From Pseudomonadota bacterium (lineage in GTDB: Bacteria; Pseudomonadota; Alphaproteobacteria; Rhizobiales; Xanthobacteraceae): 5,334 nucleotides of DNA. Location: positions 1 through 5,334 of the forward strand of contig JAEVZN010000358.1 of NCBI GenBank assembly GCA_023392205.1, in the 5' to 3' direction. Positions within the stretch are counted from its first letter, which is position 1; each line of letters starts with the position of its first letter. Below, one piece after another: positions 1-5,334 of the stretch. The translations under genes and the position numbers were made by a program. The notes beneath the pieces were generated by a model, which was not told where the DNA came from, ran no database searches, and saw only the letters and a list, made by a program, of their open reading frames with translations.

Positions 1-131
1 GCCTTGGTCGGCGCATGCAGGCGGCGCATCGTGTCGGTCAGCTTGGCAAGCCCGAACGAGCCGACGAACATGAAGAAGCCGCCACAGACGATAAAAAACG
101 AAACGACGATTTCAGCCAGCATCTGCATCAT
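1..131 (-). CDS. phaG: Mrp/Pha cation:proton antiporter subunit G (3' truncated by window edge)
   Basis: Only the first 43 codons are visible. They encode a hydrophobic helix (residues 5-24, EIVVSFFIVCGGFFMFVGS) followed by FGLAKLTDTMRRLHAPTK. This is the MrpG/MnhG N-terminal signature, a first helix ending in a G-S/A-F/L-G-L turn and then the R-x-HAPTK/L motif. Full-length MrpG proteins are about 100-125 residues, so most of the gene lies beyond the left edge. I place the start at the ATG at 131, two bases after the phaF stop, because a GAG core sits 5 bases upstream. Further ATGs follow in frame at 128 and 122, and a GTG at 137 would give a GTGA overlap with phaF. It is the last expected gene of an Mrp operon. 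Confidence 0.92.
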   Translation of the reverse strand, partial: MMQMLAEIVVSFFIVCGGFFMFVGSFGLAKLTDTMRRLHAPTK

Positions 132-133
132 CG

Positions 134-403
134 TCACTCGATCACGTTGCCGCGCAGGATGAATTTGCAGAAGGCCACCGTCGAGATGAAGCCTACCATC
201 GCGAACAGCAGGGCGGCCTCGAAATAGATGGTGGTGCCAAACAGCATGCCGGCCAGCATGATCAGGCCGATGGCGTTGATGACCATGGTGTCGAGTGCAA
301 GAATCCGATCGGTCGCATCCGGCCCCACCCAGAGCCTGTAGAGATTGAGCAGCACCGAGACTGCAATGGCGATCAATGCAAAGGCCGAGGCGATGGCGAT
401 CAT
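134..403 (-). CDS. phaF: Mrp/Pha cation:proton antiporter subunit F
   Basis: 89-residue small membrane protein of the MrpF/MnhF family, typical length, with three hydrophobic segments (about 2-21, 38-57 and 59-82). The family signature LYRLWVGPDATDRILALD occupies residues 21-38; D32 within GPDATDR is the conserved membrane aspartate that is important in Bacillus MrpF. The start at 403 overlaps the phaE stop (ATGA) and has GAGGA 7 bases upstream. S. meliloti phaF has been described as a K+ efflux component, but the protein acts as part of the whole complex. The chain ends in a polar NVIE sequence, and the gene stops just before phaG. Confidence 0.95.
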   Translation of the reverse strand: MIAIASAFALIAIAVSVLLNLYRLWVGPDATDRILALDTMVINAIGLIMLAGMLFGTTIYFEAALLFAMVGFISTVAFCKFILRGNVIE

Positions 404-897
404 TCGAAAATCCTCATCAGGCGGCTTTCATAGCGGGACTTGATATTGGCGACGGTCGCGTCCGGATCGTCGGTTTCCAGGCAATGCACCAGCAGCGAGC
501 GGCCGTCGGCCGCGAGGTCGGAACTGACGGTGCCTGGCGTCATGGTGATCGTGCCGGCCAGCATGGCGATGGCTTCCGGGCTTTTCAGGTCGAGCGGCAC
601 GGTGATGAAACGCGAGCGCAGGCTTTCGCTGCGCCGGAACAATACGAGATAGGCGACGAGCACATTGGAGACGACGATGTCCCACATCACCACCACGGCA
701 TATTCCATGATGGCCAGCGGATTGCGGATCTTCGGGCGTCCCGGCCAATAGGGGCTGGTAATCTTGGCGATGACGATGCCGAGGATCAGGCCGAACAGCA
801 GATTGCCGACCGAAAAGTCGTTGACCAGCAGCACCCACACGATGGCGAGCACGGCTGTCAGAAACGGATGCGGAAGAATTCTCTGTCGCATCGTCAT
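400..897 (-). CDS. phaE: Mrp/Pha cation:proton antiporter subunit E
   Basis: 165-residue MrpE/MnhE-type subunit, of usual length (about 158-165). The N-terminal part is membrane-embedded (hydrophobic segments at about 11-25, 28-45 and 61-87) and begins with the family pattern WVLLVNDFSVGNLLFGLILG. The C-terminal half (from about 90) is a soluble domain with FITVPLDLKSPEAI, then ITMTPGTVSSDL and LLVHCLETDD. The T120-P121 pair matches the conserved TP reported as functionally important in Bacillus MrpE. MrpE is needed for full activity and assembly of the complex but is not itself an antiporter module. The start at 897 gives a 4-bp ATGA overlap with the phaD stop; the ribosome site is weak (GGGGCA directly upstream), so translation probably depends on coupling to phaD. 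A second in-frame ATG lies two codons downstream (891). The stop overlaps the phaF start. Confidence 0.95.
   Translation of the reverse strand: MTMRQRILPHPFLTAVLAIVWVLLVNDFSVGNLLFGLILGIVIAKITSPYWPGRPKIRNPLAIMEYAVVVMWDIVVSNVLVAYLVLFRRSESLRSRFITVPLDLKSPEAIAMLAGTITMTPGTVSSDLAADGRSLLVHCLETDDPDATVANIKSRYESRLMRIFE
411..415 (-). promoter_or_regulatory. Ribosome binding site of phaF
   Basis: GAGGA on the minus strand, 7 bases before the phaF ATG at 403, inside the last codons of phaE. Good match and spacing, supporting this start. Confidence 0.65.
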
Positions 898-2426
898 TGC
901 CCCATTGCCGTTGTCACCGGCACCGAATCCAGCACGGCACGGATGTAGAGCTGAGGGTCGAGAAGCTGCGCGGAGGTGGCCGACATATCCGACATGACGG
1001 GCCCGGCAAAAATGCTGAGACTGGCCAGCGCCACCAAAAGGGCCGAGATCACGCCGACGGGAACCGGCCGGAACGGCAATGCATGCGGACTGTCCTGCTC
1101 TGGCGGTTTCGAAGCCCAGAAGATGGCGATGCCCGCACGGGCGAAGCCAAGGATCAGAAACAAACTTGTCCCCAGAATGACCGGCCACAGGATCGCCGTC
1201 TGCGCGGCGGCACGGCCGGCATCAAGAATCAGCAGCTTGCCGAGGAAGCCCGCCAGCGGCGGCATGCCGACCATCGCGATGGCCAGAAGAAAGAACAATC
1301 CGGCCAGTGTCGTGGCGTGCTGCGTAGGCGGCGCAGCCAGCGCATAGGGGATGTGCTCGTGCCCGTCCCTGACCAGAAGGCCCGCCAGCAGGAAAAGGCC
1401 CGCACTCGTGAGCGTGCTCTGAGCGGTATAATAAAGAGCGGCAGCAATACCGTCGGGACTGTTCAGTCCGACGGCGATCAGTAGCGTGCCCATGGAGGCC
1501 ACGACCGAGTAACAGACCAGATCGGCAATCGTGCGGCTCGCGACCACGCCGATGGTGCCGAAAACCAGCGTCACAATAGCCGCCGGCAGGATCCATGGCG
1601 TGGCGAGCCCGGCCAGCGCACCCGCATCCGGCCCGAAGGCCAGCGTATACATGCGGATGATCGAATAGGCGCCGACCTTGGTCATGATCGCGAACAAGGC
1701 TGCGGCGGGCGGTGAGGTGGTGCCATAGGTCGGCGGCAGCCACCATTGCAGAGGCACCATGGCGGACTTGATGGCGAACACCACGAGCAACAGCAGGCCG
1801 CCGGTTGCCAGCAGCGCCTCGTTGCCCGGCGCGCCCTCGCGGACCTTTACGGCGATGTCGGCCATGTTGAGCGTGCCGGTGACGGCGTAGATGGTGCCGA
1901 TCGCGAACAGGAAGATGGTCGAGCCGACCAGATTGATCGCGACATAATGGAAGCCCGCGCGCAGCCGGCGCGCGCCGCCGCCATGCAGCATCAGGCCGTA
2001 GGAGGCGATCAGCAGCACTTCAAAAAAGACGAACAGGTTGAAAAGATCGCCGGTCAGGAACGCGCCGAAGATCCCCAGCAACTGGAACTGGAACAGCGCA
2101 TGGAAATGGCGCCCGCGCTGGTCCCAGATGCCGAGCGCCGCCAGCACCACGGCGCAGGAGAGAAACGCCGCGAGCAGCAGCATCGTCGCCGAGAGGCGGT
2201 CCAGCACAAGCACGATGCCGAATGGCGGGGGCCATGAGCCGAGCAAATAGACGCGGGTCTCGCCGTCGCCGGCCAGACTGTATAGCCACAGCGCCACCGG
2301 CAACTGGATCAGAGTGGCGATGACCGAGATAACGCGCTGGATCGACAGCGTATAGCGCGACAGCAAGACCAGCACCGCCGCGGTCATTGCGGGAATGGCA
2401 ATCGGAATGAAGAGAGCCTGGTTCAT
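894..2426 (-). CDS. phaD: Mrp/Pha cation:proton antiporter subunit D (NuoM/NuoN-like)
   Basis: 510-residue polytopic inner-membrane protein of the proton-antiporter family (NuoL/M/N, MrpA/D), normal length for MrpD; with PhaA it provides the ion-translocating modules. About 14 hydrophobic segments run through the chain. The motif LFVFFEVLLIASYGL holds E136, the glutamate equivalent to E137 of Bacillus MrpD. FAIKSAMVPLQWWLP holds K220 (equivalent to K219), and IMTKVGAYS (K250) and PPLAGFLGKLLIL (K397) are the other conserved lysine segments. In contrast with PhaA, the TM8-like segment (301-314) and the broken-helix segment (331-345) lack lysine and histidine. The start at 2426 gives an ATGA overlap with the phaC stop and has GGAG 8 bases upstream; the stop codon in turn overlaps the phaE start. 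Confusion with NuoM/N is ruled out by the operon context. Confidence 0.96.
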   Translation of the reverse strand: MNQALFIPIAIPAMTAAVLVLLSRYTLSIQRVISVIATLIQLPVALWLYSLAGDGETRVYLLGSWPPPFGIVLVLDRLSATMLLLAAFLSCAVVLAALGIWDQRGRHFHALFQFQLLGIFGAFLTGDLFNLFVFFEVLLIASYGLMLHGGGARRLRAGFHYVAINLVGSTIFLFAIGTIYAVTGTLNMADIAVKVREGAPGNEALLATGGLLLLVVFAIKSAMVPLQWWLPPTYGTTSPPAAALFAIMTKVGAYSIIRMYTLAFGPDAGALAGLATPWILPAAIVTLVFGTIGVVASRTIADLVCYSVVASMGTLLIAVGLNSPDGIAAALYYTAQSTLTSAGLFLLAGLLVRDGHEHIPYALAAPPTQHATTLAGLFFLLAIAMVGMPPLAGFLGKLLILDAGRAAAQTAILWPVILGTSLFLILGFARAGIAIFWASKPPEQDSPHALPFRPVPVGVISALLVALASLSIFAGPVMSDMSATSAQLLDPQLYIRAVLDSVPVTTAMGQ

Positions 2427-2797
2427 TTGCCCGGCTCCGCGGACTTGTTCGCGGCGTCCTTGTTGCGGTCGGCGACAAGACCCACATCGTCGGAGCCGGA
2501 TTCGAGGAAGCTGCGCAGCGACAGCACCACGATCAGCGCGGTCATGCCGAAGGTGATGACAATGGCGGTCAGCACCAGCGCCTGCGGCAGCGGGTCCGCG
2601 TAACCCTGTGCCTGCGGAGAATAGATCGGCGGCAGGTTGATGGTGAGCCGCCCCATCGTGAACAGGAAGACGTTGACCGCATAGGACAGGAACGACAGCC
2701 CGATCACGACGGGAAAGGTCCGCCGCAGCATAATGAGATACACGCCGGCCGCGGTCATGGCGCCGATGGCGGTTGCGAGCAGAAGCTCCATGCTCAT
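2423..2797 (-). CDS. phaC: Mrp/Pha cation:proton antiporter subunit C (NuoK-like)
   Basis: 124-residue inner-membrane protein homologous to NuoK of complex I and to MrpC/MnhC; in Mrp structures this subunit sits beside the A and D antiporter modules. Three hydrophobic segments are visible, at about residues 5-24, 28-48 and 73-95. The family signature DPLPQALVLTAIVITFG lies at 68-84; its T77 and G84 probably match residues (T75, G82) reported as important in Bacillus MrpC. After the last helix comes a polar, charged tail of about 25 residues (100-124) rich in D, K and N, so the protein is slightly longer than the usual 110-115. The start at 2797 is chosen because it forms an ATGA overlap with the phaAB stop and has a GGAGGT ribosome site 5 bases upstream. 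An in-frame ATG two codons later (2791) is the only close alternative. Confidence 0.96.
   Translation of the reverse strand: MSMELLLATAIGAMTAAGVYLIMLRRTFPVVIGLSFLSYAVNVFLFTMGRLTINLPPIYSPQAQGYADPLPQALVLTAIVITFGMTALIVVLSLRSFLESGSDDVGLVADRNKDAANKSAEPGK
2435..2438 (-). promoter_or_regulatory. Ribosome binding site of phaD
   Basis: GGAG on the minus strand, 8 bases before the phaD ATG at 2426, within the 3' end of phaC. A reasonable spacing that supports the overlapping start. Confidence 0.6.
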
Positions 2798-5334
2798 ACG
2801 GCACCTCCGAGCGCGCGCTGCGACGCTTCTTCGGCGCGGTCCTCGACGCGCGAGATGGTTGCCAGCGAGAGGATGCAGGTCCCCAGCACCGTAAAGAAGA
2901 CGCCGATATCGAAGGCCATCGCGGAGGCGAGTTCGACTTCGCCAAAAATGGGGATCTGGAAATAGTCGAAGGTCGAGGTGAGGAACGGCCGGTCGAAAAC
3001 GAGCGAAGCCAGGCCCGTTGCACCGGCCACGAACACGCCGCCGCCGATCATCAGATGCGCGTCGATACGCGCGCGTTGCTGCGCCCAGACATAGCCGCTC
3101 GCCATGTACTGCATAAGGTAGGCGATGGCGACGATCAGACCGGCGATAAATCCGCCGCCCGGCATGTTGTGGCCGCGCAGGAGAACATAGACGCCGGTCA
3201 TCAGCGCCAGCGGCAGCACCACGCGCGTCACAACCGTCATCAGCAGGGGATGCGGATCGAAGGCCTGCGCCTCGAAACGGGTTGCGGCGAGGCGCCGTCC
3301 GGCCGCGCCCTGCAGCGCGGAATCGAGCAGGGCGAAGATGGTGAGGGCGGCGATGGCAAGCACAATGATCTCGCCGAACGTGTCGTAGCCGCGGAAATCG
3401 ACCAGGATCACGTTGACCACATTTGTGCCGCCGCCGCCGGGCTTCGACTGCGCGATGTGATAATCGGAGATGGTGTTGAATTCGCGCGTCAGCAGCGCAT
3501 AGCACAATGCCGCCGCTGCGACGCCCGCCGCGATCGCAATCGCGCCGGCGCCGAATTTGACCTTGGATGTCAGTTCGTCCGGCGTCACGCGCGGCAGGAG
3601 ATTGATGGCCAGCAGCAGCAGGATGGTGGTGACCACCTCGACCGAAATCTGCGTCAGCGCCAGGTCGGGCGCAGAGAATTGCAGAAAGCCGAGCGACACC
3701 ACGAGGCCGACAATGCTGGTGATGATGAGTGCGAAAAGACGCTCGTAATGTCGCGTGACGATCAGCAGGCAGGCGCCGATCAGCGAAATCCAGCCGATCA
3801 CTGCCGGCAGGGTCACGGGCAAAGTGGGGCGCGTGCCGGCCGCATGGGGCGTGCCGTAAAAGCCGGCGAGACCGATCGCGCAGATCGCGACCGTCATGAT
3901 GGCGAGATAGCGCGGCAGGCTGCCGTTATCGATGGCGCCCAGGATGCGCCGCGCCGCCACAACGAGCGCCGCGATCGTGAGCTGGAACATGGTCATGGCG
4001 TCCGGCCGCGGCATCGCCATGCGCAGCCGGTTGATGGGGGCGTACAATGCGTAGACCAGCAATCCGCCGATAGTGGCGATGATGCTCATGATGAGCGCGG
4101 CATTCACGCCGTGCCAGAGCGAGAGATAATAATCCGGAAGGTCGCTTCCGATGGTGGCCTGCGCCGTGCGCGCCACGATGGCGCCGGCAAAGGTCTGCGG
4201 CATCAGGCCGATGGCAATCACCAAGGCCACGAGGATCGCGACCGGCAGCCACATGCCGAAGGGCGGATCGTGCGGATGATGCGGATAATCGTCGCGCTTG
4301 GGCCCGAGAAAGACCGCGAAAAAGAGCCGCGCCGAATAGGCCATCGACAATACGGCGCCGATGGTCGCGACAACCGGGAAAATCCAGGGATTGCCCGCAT
4401 AGACCGTCTGGCTCACCTCGTCGAGCATCATCTCCTTGGACAGGAAGCCGTTCAGCGGCGCGATGCCGCCCATTGATGCGGCGGCGATCATCGCCAGCGT
4501 TGCGGTGATAGGCATGAGATGAATGAGGCCGCCGAGCCTGCGGATATCGCGGGTACCGGCTTCATGGTCGACAATGCCGGCGCTCATGAACAAGGCGGCC
4601 TTGAATGTCGCATGATTGAGGATGTGGAAGACCGCGGCGACGACGGCCATCTTTGTGGACAGGCCGAGCAGCATCGTCAGGAAACCGAGATGGCTGACGG
4701 TCGAGAAGGCGAGCAGGGCCTTCAGGTCGTCCTTGAAGATCGCGATCCAGGCGGCAATGACCATCGTCACAAGGCCGGTCAGCGAGACGATCAGGAACCA
4801 TTCCGGCGTGCCCGACAAAGCGGGCCACAGTCGCGCCAGCAGGAAGATGCCCGCTTTCACCATGGTCGCAGAATGCAGATAGGCCGAAACCGGGGTCGGC
4901 GCGGCCATCGCGTGCGGCAGCCAGAAATGGAACGGAAACTGCGCCGATTTGGTGAAAGCGCCGATCAGGATCAGCAGCAGCATCGGCAGGTAGAGCGGCG
5001 ACGCCTTGATGATATCGCCGCGGGTGAGGATTTCGCTCAGGCTGAAGGTGCCGGCGATGTTGCCGAGCAGCAGCATGCCACCCATCAGGGCAAGGCCGCC
5101 GCCGCCGGTAACCAGAAGCGCCATGCGCGCCCCCGCCCGCGATTCGGGCAGATGGTACCAGTATCCGATCAGCAGGAACGAGGTGAGGCTTGTCAGTTCC
5201 CAGAAAACAATCAGAACAAGGATGTTGTCGCTCAGAACAATGCCGACCATCGACCCTTGAAACAGCAGAAGATAGCAGAAGAAGCGGCCCATCGGGTCGT
5301 TGCGGCTCAGATAGAAGCGCGCATAGATGATGAT
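2794..5334 (-). CDS. phaAB: Mrp/Pha cation:proton antiporter, fused subunits A and B (5' truncated by window edge)
   Basis: Largest subunit of the inner-membrane Mrp antiporter, with MrpA and MrpB joined in one chain. The frame is open to the window edge; 846 residues are visible and no start codon can be assigned. Reading from the edge, a NuoL-like antiporter domain (about 1-460) carries VFWELTS with E46, TKSAQFPFHFWLP with K129 and H136, HSATMVKAG with K160, LKALLAFSTVSHLG with K205 and LNHATFKAALF with K245. The spacings E46-K129-H136-K205 equal those I recall for E140, K223, H230 and K299 of Bacillus MrpA, so roughly 94 N-terminal residues are missing. The MrpA-specific C-terminal region follows (about 500-675; APDLALTQISVE, DFRGYDTFGEI), then the MrpB domain (about 690-846) with its RGHNMPGGGF signature (P725, F729). 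All conserved residues I could check are intact. The stop codon overlaps the phaC start. A separate NuoL or hydrogenase-type subunit is unlikely, given the MrpB fusion and the neighbours. Confidence 0.96.
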   Translation of the reverse strand: MIIYARFYLSRNDPMGRFFCYLLLFQGSMVGIVLSDNILVLIVFWELTSLTSFLLIGYWYHLPESRAGARMALLVTGGGGLALMGGMLLLGNIAGTFSLSEILTRGDIIKASPLYLPMLLLILIGAFTKSAQFPFHFWLPHAMAAPTPVSAYLHSATMVKAGIFLLARLWPALSGTPEWFLIVSLTGLVTMVIAAWIAIFKDDLKALLAFSTVSHLGFLTMLLGLSTKMAVVAAVFHILNHATFKAALFMSAGIVDHEAGTRDIRRLGGLIHLMPITATLAMIAAASMGGIAPLNGFLSKEMMLDEVSQTVYAGNPWIFPVVATIGAVLSMAYSARLFFAVFLGPKRDDYPHHPHDPPFGMWLPVAILVALVIAIGLMPQTFAGAIVARTAQATIGSDLPDYYLSLWHGVNAALIMSIIATIGGLLVYALYAPINRLRMAMPRPDAMTMFQLTIAALVVAARRILGAIDNGSLPRYLAIMTVAICAIGLAGFYGTPHAAGTRPTLPVTLPAVIGWISLIGACLLIVTRHYERLFALIITSIVGLVVSLGFLQFSAPDLALTQISVEVVTTILLLLAINLLPRVTPDELTSKVKFGAGAIAIAAGVAAAALCYALLTREFNTISDYHIAQSKPGGGGTNVVNVILVDFRGYDTFGEIIVLAIAALTIFALLDSALQGAAGRRLAATRFEAQAFDPHPLLMTVVTRVVLPLALMTGVYVLLRGHNMPGGGFIAGLIVAIAYLMQYMASGYVWAQQRARIDAHLMIGGGVFVAGATGLASLVFDRPFLTSTFDYFQIPIFGEVELASAMAFDIGVFFTVLGTCILSLATISRVEDRAEEASQRALGGAV
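2803..2808 (-). promoter_or_regulatory. Ribosome binding site of phaC
   Basis: GGAGGT read on the minus strand, 5 bases before the phaC ATG at 2797 and lying inside the last codons of phaAB. It is the strongest Shine-Dalgarno match at any junction in the window, and it decides the start at 2797 over the ATG at 2791. Confidence 0.8.

Noticed and set aside
376..948. Plus-strand open frame of 190 codons opposite phaE and phaF
   Set aside because: Antisense shadow with His/Asp/Gly/Arg-rich composition; both genes below it carry clear family motifs.
400..1188. Minus-strand open frame extending phaE upstream (262 codons)
   Set aside because: The stretch before the ATG at 897 lies within phaD in a different frame; MrpE proteins are about 160 residues, which fits the start at 897.
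1746..2237. Plus-strand open frame of 163 codons opposite phaD
   Set aside because: Q/E/H/R-rich antisense shadow of phaD with no domain signal.
894..3023. Minus-strand open frame extending phaD far upstream (709 codons)
   Set aside because: The part before the ATG at 2426 overlaps phaC and phaAB in another frame and has no membrane-protein pattern. PhaD from 2426 has the normal family length and an overlapping start.
2423..3505. Minus-strand open frame extending phaC far upstream (360 codons)
   Set aside because: Only the last 124 codons, from the ATG at 2797, match the MrpC family. The upstream part is out of frame with phaAB and is an Arg/Ala-rich frame-shifted shadow.
2773..4476. Long plus-strand open frame of 567 codons opposite phaAB
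   Set aside because: It lies fully antisense to the strongly supported phaAB gene, and its product is a low-complexity run of R, H, D, G, Q and E with no recognisable domain. This is what the reverse strand of a GC-rich membrane-protein gene gives.
1..5334. An undescribed system, mobile element or RNA gene hidden in the window
   Set aside because: Coding is continuous from edge to edge with recognisable Mrp/Pha subunits and no intergenic space. I saw no inverted repeats, direct-repeat arrays, tRNA-like sequences or change in base composition.

Overview
The whole window is one minus-strand operon of a multisubunit monovalent cation/proton antiporter, the Mrp family (called Mnh in staphylococci and Pha, for pH adaptation, in rhizobia). 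In transcription order, from the right edge to the left, it holds a fused phaA-phaB gene (5' end outside the window), phaC, phaD, phaE, phaF and phaG (3' end outside the window). The fused A and B subunits and the gene order AB-C-D-E-F-G fit the 'group 2' Mrp operons of Gram-negative bacteria such as Sinorhizobium meliloti. High GC content, GC-rich third codon positions and the group 2 layout suggest an alphaproteobacterium, probably of the Rhizobiales. This is an inference from style, and genus or species cannot be read from this window.

Layout: 2794-5334 is phaAB (846 visible codons; about 94 N-terminal residues are probably missing, judged from the spacing of conserved residues). 2423-2797 is phaC, 894-2426 is phaD, 400-897 is phaE, 134-403 is phaF and 1-131 is the start of phaG. 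Neighbouring genes overlap by exactly 4 bp (ATGA) at the first four junctions. The F/G junction has either a 2-bp gap with an ATG start or a GTGA overlap with a GTG start. There is essentially no intergenic DNA, and I found no promoter, terminator, RNA gene, repeat, mobile element or CRISPR array. The operon promoter must lie beyond the right edge and any terminator beyond the left edge.

How the genes work together: PhaA and PhaD are homologues of the proton-pumping antiporter-like subunits of respiratory complex I (NuoL/M/N), PhaC resembles NuoK, and the C-terminal part of PhaA resembles NuoJ. With the small membrane proteins PhaB, E, F and G they form one inner-membrane complex. It exchanges cytoplasmic Na+ or K+ for external protons, supporting pH and salt homeostasis; in S. 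meliloti Pha1 it is linked to K+ efflux and nodule invasion. Which cation is used here cannot be told from sequence.

This is a well-known system and I see no undescribed one. The points most worth a second look are the loss in PhaD of polar residues that PhaA keeps in the second half of its proton path, the chain of start/stop overlaps, and the ambiguous phaG start. The long plus-strand open frames are antisense shadows of these genes.
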